64,000 nt of DNA, taken from positions 343,822 to 407,821 of the forward strand of contig SSNU01000042.1 of NCBI GenBank assembly GCA_012064415.1, read 5' to 3'. The translations under genes were made by a program, and so were the position numbers. This DNA comes from Gyrodactylus bullatarudis. Lineage: Eukaryota > Platyhelminthes > Monogenea > Gyrodactylidea > Gyrodactylidae. Below, one piece after another: positions 41,001 through 53,000 of this stretch. A model generated the notes under the pieces. It saw only the letters and a program-made list of their open reading frames with translations, did no database searches and had not been told where the DNA came from. Each line of letters begins with the position of its first letter. The first letter of the stretch is position 1.

Positions 41001-44000
41001 CGATCATACCCACATCAAGACTATCCCCATTGAGAGTTTGTTTATCCAAAGTTGACAATCTACTATTAGTTCTTACATCTGAGAAAGCTCAAGCTCAAAG
41101 TTTTCCGAAAGGCTAACAACGACCGATTAATTAAAGTTAACAAGGTTGATTTCTTGTCAAGCTCTTTTCAGAGAAATGTAACATTTTCCTGACAAGTCTA
41201 TTCAGTGATCAGTGCCAATCCGCGAACCATCCAGGCATGAAATAACCTTTCTTCTCAATCATTCACTGGACGGGGGGAGGGCGCGAATGAATTCCAAAGT
41301 TTGATCGATAAAAATTTAAACTATTCGATATATCAAATAACGGAAGTTGTTATTTGAATAGGTACAGAAAATACGAATCAAACTGTATAAACAATAGATA
41401 AGTAGGCCTCTACTCAACCACCCCTAAAAAAGATATATTTTGTCATATTTTCACATTAATTAGTAACTCTGTCTCACTTTCACTCCAACATTTGGTCTCT
41501 TTTATCTCTGTTATCGGTTAATTATTCTATGAAAATGATTCTTTTTATTGAAAAATAATTTTATTTTTAACTAGAATGTTGATTATTACCCTAACGCATT
41601 GCCTTAATGAACAGAGGATGAGTAAGACATTTTAGGTGGGTTCTTTTTTAATTTTTATTATTGTAGTTTTTGAAACACCGAGAATCTTTTTGGATGTAGA
41701 ATTGGTTGAGATCTATCATTAAAAATGACTCTTCTTTTAACGATACGTTTGGGAGTAATTAGTATCATGATTTAGTAAAATTTCTGTCACATTTTATATC
41801 ACACACAATAAGATAACTGTATCTCGAAAGAGTGCACTTTGTTCCTGTCAGAAATAACACTTGCTCGACAACTTGATCAGTGTTACTTTCTACAATACAA
41901 CGTTAATTTTATTCAATACTCACTAGTTGGTATGTTGATTATTTTTATTATTTGAATTTGCGCGCTATTTATTCTAAGGAAATTAAAACAAAAAATAATT
42001 TTTGCTATGAGAAATACAAATATAGTACTGATATTCAGTAGAGATTTTTTTCATGAAACCAAAAAATAAAATTTCTGTAATACGAATATTTTTTCCCAAA
42101 TTCATTCACTGAATGGCGCCAAAATACGCTAGGCTCCATGCATTTACATACATTATATATTCTTAATGGCCTGAGTTGTATATATTCATTTGTAGAATGA
42201 TCTCTGTTATGAGATATCATTTTAGAATTGATATTTTCATTGAGTTTGAATCTGATTTGTAATGCGAATATCATCAGTTTAGAATTGAATCTATTGAAAA
42301 TTGAAGAAGAGCCTTATAAGAAGAATAGCCTCTGTATTGATATTGATGTGCCATCTTCAAGACTCGAGTCACTTGGTTTAAGGATTTGTGTAAACTTTTT
42401 GAAATAAAATCATTATTTAAGATTGCTTCGCCAAGACATAATCAAAGACTAGCATGATTTAAGGTAATAACAAATTTAGAAAGTATCATTAAGTATAGTT
42501 ACACCATGGTTCATAAAGGAAAACTTTGCAAAACTAATGGATACACACAGTAAGAAAGAATTAGTAAATGTAGTATATGGCAATATATATAACTCCAATA
42601 GACATGATCAGTGATCATTGATCAGGGCTTTCCCCTCCCACTATTTGACAGGTGTAATTGATGATCTTGGATGTGAGAGATGAATTCTGTGATATCTCAC
42701 TACTATATCTGTAGTAAGGGGGAAGGATTGGTAGTCTACAAAAGAACTCTCAGGTGACATTACTAGCTGAAAGTCAAGGGAAGACAAATCTAATGTTTTC
42801 CTTATCCCTATTCGATCAGATTATTCGTGATTTTTTTTTGAAGGGAAGAAAAATAATACAGTTTTCACTCTGCAATGCTTCCTCCTATTTTTGTTATTTT
42901 CAAAGTTTTAACTTTTTTCATTCATATTTCTTTGGCACCAGAATGAGGTCTATGGGCTCAAGGAGATAACCGAAAAAAGAGTTCATTTCAGGGTTCCAGC
43001 TAAACCTAGACTTGACACTATTATCACGAACGAGGATGACCCAAAACTAAAACCCTCTTCTTCAAATTCGACTTCTTCGTCGAATTTTGCTTCAAATCCT
43101 TCCTATTCATCTATTACTATTTTGATGATCTAGGAATCGATTGTTTTCTATTCTCAAAAACATAGGTCTAAATTGAAATTGAACAGAAAAGGTTTGTTGA
43201 GAAAGATAGATATGAAACAACTCCTAATGATGGGAATTTTTGGCACTCAAAAAATAGTATAAAATGAAGGAATAAATCTGGATTCTTTTTCATCTTTCAA
43301 TGAAGCAGTAGTCTGATGAGATTTGTTTTAATTAATCTAATGTAAGTGATCTAATGAATATTTAATCTATACAATTCACTCAATAAATTGAGGGAAAAAC
43401 TTTCTTTTCATACAAACAATTCAGTTCAAGTTGATTCAGGGGAGTAGACTCCATTTGACAAGAACTATTATCAACATTTTCTGACAGGGGTGGAAAGAGG
43501 TCAATTTGGGAAAGGATAGCTGTTGACCAGATTGTTTTGATAAGAATGGAATGGGAACAACATTCTCATCTGAATGTCTGAAAACAATTCCAGTTAGTTA
43601 TCCGAATAGTAGACGGAATAAATAGATTCTTTTAATGTAGTCCCCCTATATTACACTTACTAACAGTACTAATTTGTCTAGAACGAATTAAATCTGGTCA
43701 TTGAAAAACTATATACAGATGTGAAACACCAATCATAATTTACTCCATTCATACCTGTAATTATATAGAATATGAAAATGCGTAGTTATGACTCAATGTG
43801 TGACACTCGTCCCTGATTGGTTCGATAATGTAAACAAAAGGGTGTTGAAGCTTCTTGAAATTATTAATCCTACAACATGACCTGTTTGCATTGTCAACGC
43901 CTATACAAGGGTGAGATAGTCTTATTGATATTCCTCAACCTCATCATGTTCTGTATGGCTATTGGTAATGTTTGTAAGATATCGGAAATTTTTGCCCATC

Positions 44001-47000
44001 ACTCATCACTCATGGTTGTAATAAGAAGTGGCTTTCCTTTTGTATTTTTCAACCTCTCAAGCTCCTTCCTGGTCATGAGTTTAACCCTGAACTTGTTCAC
44101 AAATATCTTGTGTTATAAATTCTACAGTTTCTTTCGAATCTATACAAGCTCATCGGTCTTGTCCGGCCTATTTATTTTCATTGGTATGATTGTGACTGGC
44201 GTCTATTCTGTGCACCAAGACGAAGCTGTCCATTTGAGGGCAATGACAAAGACGAGCACTTCCATGTTGGCAATCATTCTAGTTTTGTTGATAACAAGTG
44301 CCATTGTATGCTACTCCAACTACAAAAGAAGTCATAAGGCATTTCTCGAGAGGAGAAAAGGCAATAAAAACTAAGCTCTGATGATTCAAATAAATAAGAG
44401 TTACTTTTGTAAAACCAAGACGTTTATTTCTTCCAAAAACTCAGAATAGCCCGAATATTTTGCCTGGTGGTTTCTCGATATTTTGAATGATGATTTGAGG
44501 AGGTAATGGTGCCTGAGGTAGATACTGGACTGGTTGAGGAACATAGAAAGCTGGTTGTTGATAGAGAATCGGGGCAGGCTGTACAAGAGTGGTTTGATAG
44601 GGTGGAGGGGCCATTGTTATATTGACCTGGTCTTGAAGCTTAACTGTTTCCTCTTCACTTGAGTTGTCCTGTTCCCTGCGCCTTTTAGCAGCAGCAGCGG
44701 CAGCTTCAGCCTTTTGAGTTCTCTTCTTTTCACGGTACAATTCGCAGGTTCTCACTAAGCTCCCAATGACAGAAATCAAACCCAACGTATAAAGACAAAT
44801 GTACAGATTCAAGAAAAATTTTAGCATTTTTGTGTTCTCATCAAGGGAGTCTTTGGAGCCGAGAATGTTTCTGATTTTTGACTTCATTGTAAGCCTGGTA
44901 CTTAGAATTGTGGTAAAGAATGAAAGCAATGCAAGGATAAGAAAGGGGAATATAGCGGCGAAGGCCAAGTAGAAGTAGGGGCTCTTGACACAATTTTGGA
45001 ATGCCGACAAGAGGAAAATGATGACCATAAAGTTGCCCAAAAGAATTGACGTTGAACCGGTAACATCAGAGACATGTTTAAGGTAGTCATCATACTCGGC
45101 ATTTTGTGTAGACTCAGCGTGGGCCTCCAGATGAACAAAGGAACTGCCGAGATATGTCAGAAACATACCTATAGCACCAATGAGAGTATTATTAAAAGAT
45201 AACCAAATCTTTAGGGCTAAAGTTTTTGATATTCGAACCATTGGTGTGTATTATTTTTCAAAATAATGTGTAATTTCTATCATTGAAATGACTCACTACA
45301 ATGATTCGACCAATAAGATGAAAGCTCACTTTTAATTGGTCCAAATGATTAATCAACTCTAATCTGTTATAGGATACACTCATTCTTGAAATTCAACGCC
45401 TACACAACTATCAAGCCCTCTCAAGTCCAGCCTATCTGGCATTGACAACATCAGATCCTGTCTCATCAGCTTTTACACTTCGCAATGAACTCTACCAGCT
45501 GGCCTCACAGGAAAAACAATTCAAGGTTAGAATTTATTTACATTTGATTTGTATTTGAAGGATATCTCAGTGACCATTAAACAAGAAATCAATTTTGATT
45601 TCTAAAATGTCAATTAGCTTGTTGGAAAACTAATTTTCATGTTATTTTTTCCCCATTTCATTCATTCTAGCTTGAATATACAGAACTAGCAAAGCAGTGC
45701 ATTAACTTTACCGTGGACTGTCTGGATTTGTGTCGAACATCGAATGAGGTCTATTCCCTTCTTGGTGGACGTCTCAAGCGGATTAATACGGAAAAACAAA
45801 ACTCAATGAACACATTGAAGACGGCTATTCAGTATCGTGAGAAAAAAGTAATTTAGAAACAAAAACATAAAATTTACCATCAATTTCTCAAATTAAGTTA
45901 CCGATAACTCTTTGTACTTTTGAACCCGAATTCAAGAAAACATTGAATATCCCATGATAGACCTGATTAATTAGAATTAATCGGAATATCAATTAACTAT
46001 ACTGAGACGTCTGGAAAAGGCTTCCTTGTACACACACTCTTGTGCCCCTCTGAGCGTCTTATTATTCATTGATCTATCTGAGAATATCCCTATTTTACAC
46101 GGGAATAAATAACAGTCAGAATTTCTTTGCCAGTTTTGACTCCCTTTCGTTATTGCTAATGTTTGCATAACCTTAGGGTCACGGAATTTTTATTTATTAA
46201 AATTCTCATCGTGTTTATTACTGTTACCAAGGTCGTAAAAGAGAGCTTTGTTTACTTTTACTTAGCTGGATGAGAATGTTTTTTTGAATTAGTCATTGAA
46301 TCACAACTAAAATTATATTATCTCTATTCCAGTTTGTATCGCATTCAAATTGCCAGCACCAGTTGGAAAACCGATTCTACGGCCAAATGTTCTGCATTCG
46401 AGATGTTGAGGGTCGAGAAAAGTTTGAATTTTTCATTGTCTTCATACCGTTATTGCCAGTTCTTTATATTTTATACTTATTTTTCCCAGATTTAAAAGTA
46501 AGTTAATCACTACAAAAAGCCCTTGTTGATTTATGGTAATGTAAGAAATTTGATAGGGTTAAGATTTGAACTCTGTTTATCTATCTTGAGCACGATTCTG
46601 TGAAGAAAACCAGTGCTCAAAAGAAATAATTTTCTACTCTCCTTATAAAATTCGAATTATACAACTTTTCAAGATTTATTGAATAATTAGAATATAAATT
46701 AATTCCTTGTTACTATAGGTGCCTATTCCAACTGGTGTCAGTTTTTCAGATCGAAATATCAAGGCAAAGGTAAGTTCCCATCCCCATAAAAGAGAAATAA
46801 AAATGAAAAAAGGTTCATTAAGTGAAGCAAGCAAGCAAGCCACATGAGACCGAGATTTGATTCACCCTACTCTGCTTCTCTATCATTCCGACACATCTCT
46901 AAATTCCAAGATAAGATTCTTTCATTCAAGCTTATCATACTTAACCATTGAATCCTTATTTTCATTGAGCCATTGATTTATTCTGAAATAATTAAATGCC

Positions 47001-50000
47001 CCATACCGGGTGTACCGCTAGATTTCCATCTTTTTGAGGCCTACCCCTTAGTGTTGACGAAAAATGTCTCAAATATCAGCTCCAAGACATGAGATACTTT
47101 TTATTTATAGATTCTTTTTGTCCTTTTCAGATTGTTGAAGTATTAGATTGTCCTGTAGTGAAATTTATCGGGCACATGTTGTGCTATTTCACACTGCTTC
47201 TATTAATTACAGTGGCCACATTTCAACTAGACGCCGACCAAGATGATGACCAAGAGGATGATTTTACTAAGCGAAGTTCCGAGCGCATCATCAAGTATGA
47301 CTTCAGAGACTCCAAGAGCATCATGACCAATATCCAGATTGCCATCCTCTTTTGGATTATGGGTACGTTCATGTTCATTGATAGTTTTGGATTCTCATTG
47401 GTTAGTTAGAGAAGAAGAGCATTTTTGATTGGTTCAAAAAAATACTCATACATTTCAATGAAATTTTTTTCAATGACTTCTTCTACAAGCCTTTGCTTAT
47501 GAAATGAAAAGATTAAAATTGAAAATTGTCTTGATCATATTTTTACCTTTCATCCTCTCTCTGTAAAGCAACATGGATTAACTAATTCTATCACTGGTAA
47601 CAATAATGATGCCACACCAAATATAAGAAATTTTAATCCCATTCTGTCTGGTTCCCTTTTCTGTTTACTAGATCGATACATTTTCTTCAACTTTTCCATC
47701 GGGAACTCGAATATGAGAATGAGACCCATTTTTCCTCGTTGAAGGAAAATATTCCCTGAAAGAGAACGATTTTATTCTGAACATTTTTCAAACTTTAATT
47801 TAGCGCCAAAAATATTTTTTCAAAACCTCTTTTAGTTTGAATGGGTGAAAACGGACTTGATAATCTAGATTCGTGTACTTGATAAAAGAATTGAGAGCTA
47901 TTGATTCAGCCAACTTTTGATTGGCCATTTCCCGAACCTTGGGATGATCCGACATCTGTTCATTTTTTAAGTTTCCATCAATGAATTTCTTAGGGATTAT
48001 CTATTTCCTGAAAAATAACTTTCTATCACACAAATTTGGAAATTTACAAAAAATGGAATCTTTCTTGAGTCGGAATTGCTAGAAAATCTTGAGACTTTGA
48101 TAAGAGAATTGAGATTTGTGATATAGAATCAATTACTTCTGTGTAATAATATAATGGTTATTTAAGCTAGATACGATGGGAATTATCTTACCGGGAAATC
48201 TCATAAAACTCTACAACTTCCTATCAACCTTTCCTTTACTAAATGGAATATATAGAAAATTTGCTTATTATATAACTCCAAGTTCTCAAGACAGCAGAAG
48301 CTCTATTCATTGAAAAAGTAAAGCCAAACCTCTGTGTACAAAAATCAGCCGTCAAACCATTAACCCTCCCCAGAGCAACAATAAAAAGAACGCAAAAGAA
48401 TGAAGAAAAGAAAGATAGCACAATCAATTCCCAACCCCAAACCAGAAACACACCGAGAAAAAGAAATCTGGCCGAAGGTAATCAGGATCAAAAGTAGATA
48501 ACGGAATATTTCACCCAAAACTAACTCCACGAATATGTAGGACCCCAGGAATCTATTCAAATATACAAGTATACTGTGAGATCCCAATACAATACCCACG
48601 CACGGTGTCACTCATCCCTTATCACATGTACACAAAGATGAACACATAATATCAGAAACGAGTAATACAGAGTAATGTCCACTGCCGCACACACACTCAC
48701 CTCAGAGGAAGTGAACAAGAAGAAGGGCCAATCAGATTCATTCTTTCTTAATTGGAAAATTTTTTGTATATAAATCTGGCATGTAAAAGCTGATGAGTAT
48801 GCCACGAAATAAAGCGCTATTCTTTAATAAACTTGGCATCGCCTTTCTTCATGGAACTCCAAGTTCATTAGAATAAAAAAAAGGTCTAACATTGCTTTTT
48901 ACTTCCACTTGCTTTTGCCGAATCAGAATAATTATTTTTGTCGACAAATTCATGAATGTATTTATGGATAAGAAATGAGGTTGTCGAAACAGATGAATCG
49001 GAGAAAACAACTATTTTTATGAAGCTCAACTTAAGAAATTATCTACACGAGCAGAGGATCATCTGAAGAAGGATACTGTGGGTACAAGGCATCTTAGACA
49101 AGAAGATCATACAGCTTCAATTTCGATTTTTTCCGTTTTATACAAAATGACGACAGCATAGATGTATAGGTGAAAGAAAAACCCATAAACCTAATCTATG
49201 TGTTCAAAAAAACTATTCCTATAATCTTCAACTTCCTTGGCCAATCTTTTTCCAATTTTCTGAATCAGAATACTTTGAACACAGCTTAAACTAAAATTAA
49301 AAACCGGGGATTGGTATTTTCATCATCATATTTCAATTTATTATTATTTCTTTGATTCTTGTGACTCTATTACAATTACCCGAAGATCATGGGTTAGGCT
49401 AGTTTGTCGGAATAAAATTAAACTTTCTCAGACATTAACATTGTTAATTCACGAGAAGAGGCACGATAATAAAATGTTTAAAGGTGAAATAATCCCCTCT
49501 CTTGACTTTAACTTGAAATTTAAACATGATAAAATATTATTACAAGAATTCCATATTTATACTTGATCAAAAATAGTAAAATTCATTGAAATAAGTCTTT
49601 TCGAGAACATTCTATTTCTCAATGGTCGTTTGGTTCATACTACGAACTTTGTAGTAAACTTCATTGATAGAATAGAATATTCTAGAACATCTCTCGTTGT
49701 CAATATATTTGAAATAATCAGGCCTATTTCAAGTTCCTCTGGGTCGGGACACTATTCCCTCTTCTAATGTAGGTACTTTATTAATTATTCTAGCAGTAAA
49801 CTAAATGTATGGACTGGCTTGAAATGGTATGAGATGTTTTATAAATATACATCTATCACTGGTCTTTATTTTGTTAATAAAGCGTTTTAAACTCTGACCC
49901 ACCTCTCTTATGAGAGATTTCTTTGTACATCTTGATAAATTTCTCATAGAAATAGTAAAAATTGAAGAAAATTGGAATAAAATGTAAACTGAAAAAACAC

Positions 50001-53000
50001 CAAAAACTCTCTAATAAATAGTGGGGCATCGCATTCAAACGGCTCAAAATTTAGATTTTAATCGACCGTAGTAGAAAAATTCATTGAAAATACTTGGCGC
50101 TAATTCAAAAATTAGCATTTTCAATTGCGATTTGGGGTATTTAAACAAAATTCAAAATACATGGCTTAATAGAAACTTCTTTACGTTGAAAAATAGTAAT
50201 GATCGAAAGTAGGGGTTGCTATCAGGTTTTGAGTAAATTACAACAAGCCAACAATTGGTGTTTATATAATACAAATCAAATTTTAATTATTTTTTCTTTT
50301 AATTTATTTTTATTTAGGTCAATTCTTTATGGAGTGTAAGCAGGTCTACACGTATGGACTACGCGACTACTTTAGAAGTTATTACAATTTTATGGACTGG
50401 GGTGCTTTAGCCCTTTACTTGGCCAGTTATACACTACGGATAATTGTCGATTTCAAGGTTAAAGATGCCGAAAGAGTGTTCAGCCATGAACTAGATCATA
50501 TCAAGATATTTCTCATGCGACCAGCAAATCTGTCACAAGAGACATATTTTCAAAAGAGAAATGAATTCCTCCAACACGAGGGAACCTATTGGCTACGAGG
50601 TTGTAAGTTGAGACACAAATGTTTTTTATAACTTTGAGTTCTTTATTTTCTGTTTCAGGTTAAGGTAATGTTCTTGATGAATAAATTATTAACCATTTTA
50701 ACTAGGTAGTTTTTCACATCTTTTAGTAGTAAATGAAGAAAATAATTTTACTGAATATTTAAAATTTCATCTGAGCTCATTTTTTTGCATTTAAACAGTA
50801 TTCTTTGTTGACTATAACGTTGTTCGCTTGCTACCTGACTATGTTGTCTTCTGGCTTGTCTATTGGTCTATCTGTAGAAAAAGAAAGGTGTAGTATTTCT
50901 TAAAAAGCAAGGATTTTTATGGTAATCAGAATTATTAGGGTAATATAACTCTGATAATTTGTAATTCATCACTTGAAAAAAAATTAAAATCAAGATTAGA
51001 ATAATAAATATTTAGATTACCCTGATTAAAATAGTTTGGACTCACACAATATTTCGAATACATGTCGTAATCTACTTCTGGGGTGAGATTTTGCAAAAAA
51101 ACCCAATCAAAACATTAAACCAATCAGATTTCTTCTCAACTTTAATCAATCAGTTCTAATCAACAATTTACTTTTATTGAAAGGTCGTCTATGGTGGTCG
51201 AAGGATGACCCAGAATATGTTTCGGATTGCCTGTTCGCCTTGGCCAATGTGCTCTCTTTTGCCAGAATCAGTTATCTCATGCCAGCATGGGAACTTCTCG
51301 GACCGTTACAAATCTCCCTAGCTAGAATGATCACTGATATTATCCGATTTATGGCCCTTTTCACTGTGGTAAGTTTAATATACGCGTACATAAACACGCA
51401 ACAATTGAATAATTATTTATTTATTAAAAAAAACATGAAAATAATCATTATTGATCATGTTTCCCCCCAGTAAGGAAAACAATCTATTACCAGAGTTGGG
51501 AAAAAGATTCCAAAAATTTTGATTGATTGCCTCATTTCATACAATTATGTTGTATATATTATATCTTAATAGACTAGTTTCTTTCTGAATCGTTCTTCTC
51601 ATGGCAGAATAATTCCAAGAACTTTCTACCTTCTTCCATGGATTAGAGAACTAGCCTTGAGCTGATTAGAATTTCTTGAGCAAATCTGAATTTTGTATTT
51701 CATGTCCAATTTAGCTGGTCGTAGCCTTTGTGGTTGGGTTGACAAATCTCTATTGGTACTTTGGCAAATTGATGGTTCGTAAGAATGGCCGCTTCAGCTT
51801 TGCCAGTACAATACCCGCCTTTGATGGGTAAGTTGAAATCTTAAATTCATCTATTATTGTCAATTTGAAATTTTTTACAATATTAACGGAGATATATTAC
51901 AACACCGAGTGTATACATCAGAGGTAGATTTTTTTAATTTCCCATTTTTAACTTGGGAGGATAGAACATTATGACTAATGGTCAATATTTCCAATCACCC
52001 AAAGGTCCTTGTATAAATTATTTAACAATTTATGAAATAAAAGTATGATCATGAACCAAAAAATCCAAAGAATAACAAGTCCCCTTGTGAGTAGTCAGAT
52101 GGCTTTTGCTGTTAAATGCGTAAAAACGAAATTACGATTCACCATTCAAAAAATTTAAGCACAACTCTAAATATCTTACACCGTTGAATAACTTTTCTCT
52201 CCATTTCTGTTTCTTCTTTGGAGAGTTTAGGTGCTTTTTTCAGCTTTTTTCTTCATCTACAGAATTTCTTTCGTTAAATTGTTAGAACAATCAATTTTTA
52301 AGGAAATTTCAAATGTAAAAGTAGTGAAAATTTTTGTTGATTTCAATGTGAGAGAGTTTAATTTTCCGGATCATGATCTAGATTCCAGACAAATCTCGAT
52401 CAAATTCGATTTCTCGATGAAAAAATGATATAATATTACTATATACTATTGGCTCATTTTGAATAAATATTTAGATTTCTCATCTCCTTTTATCAACTGT
52501 GTAACTCTTGCTTCTCTCGAGTTGGCACAACATTCACTTGACAAAACATTCTTGTCTCTAATTTTCTATCGCTTGTAGTTTTATGATTTCTTCAAAACTA
52601 ATTTTTATTCAAAAATAATTATTGCATAGGAATAAAATACACACTAATTCACACTTAAGCAGGATAAAGTACAAAAGTTTTGTTCACATTAAAAATTTTA
52701 TATTCTCTAGTCCAAAAATCTTTTGAGACATTGCTTGACAAATTCGTTTGATTTTAGTTTGATAAACCGGTATGAATTCTACATCTACAATCAATTTTTA
52801 CACCTTACAACATTTTTTTCAATGAAATTTATTAAAAATTATTACAGATTTAAGTCTTCTGGCTATAATCAATACTTTATTATCTCAAGAAAATAGTCTT
52901 TTTTAAATCTGAGATCATGAAATAAGCGATGTGTAATAACTGAGAATTATCAATCTAACCCCTCTGATTTTGGCTTTTATCTTTAACAGGACTACAGCCA

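Larger units (their letters stand above)
35909..43876. other. TRP intron 1, 5' part: AT-rich, no gene called
   Basis: About 8 kb of low-GC DNA with many short chance ORFs. It holds a diverged duplication (37018-37340 versus 38056-38632) and a MITE candidate at 38702-39175. The 82-codon ORF on the minus strand at 36072-36320 starts at an ATG but matches nothing I know. Confidence 0.5.

Noticed and set aside
48239..48805. Three overlapping minus-strand ORFs in TRP intron 6
   Set aside because: Mutually overlapping, no splice or domain support.
50799..50887. Possible extra TRP exon with hydrophobic reading frame
   Set aside because: Length 89 nt is not a multiple of three, so inclusion between the phase-1 flanking exons would break the channel frame.
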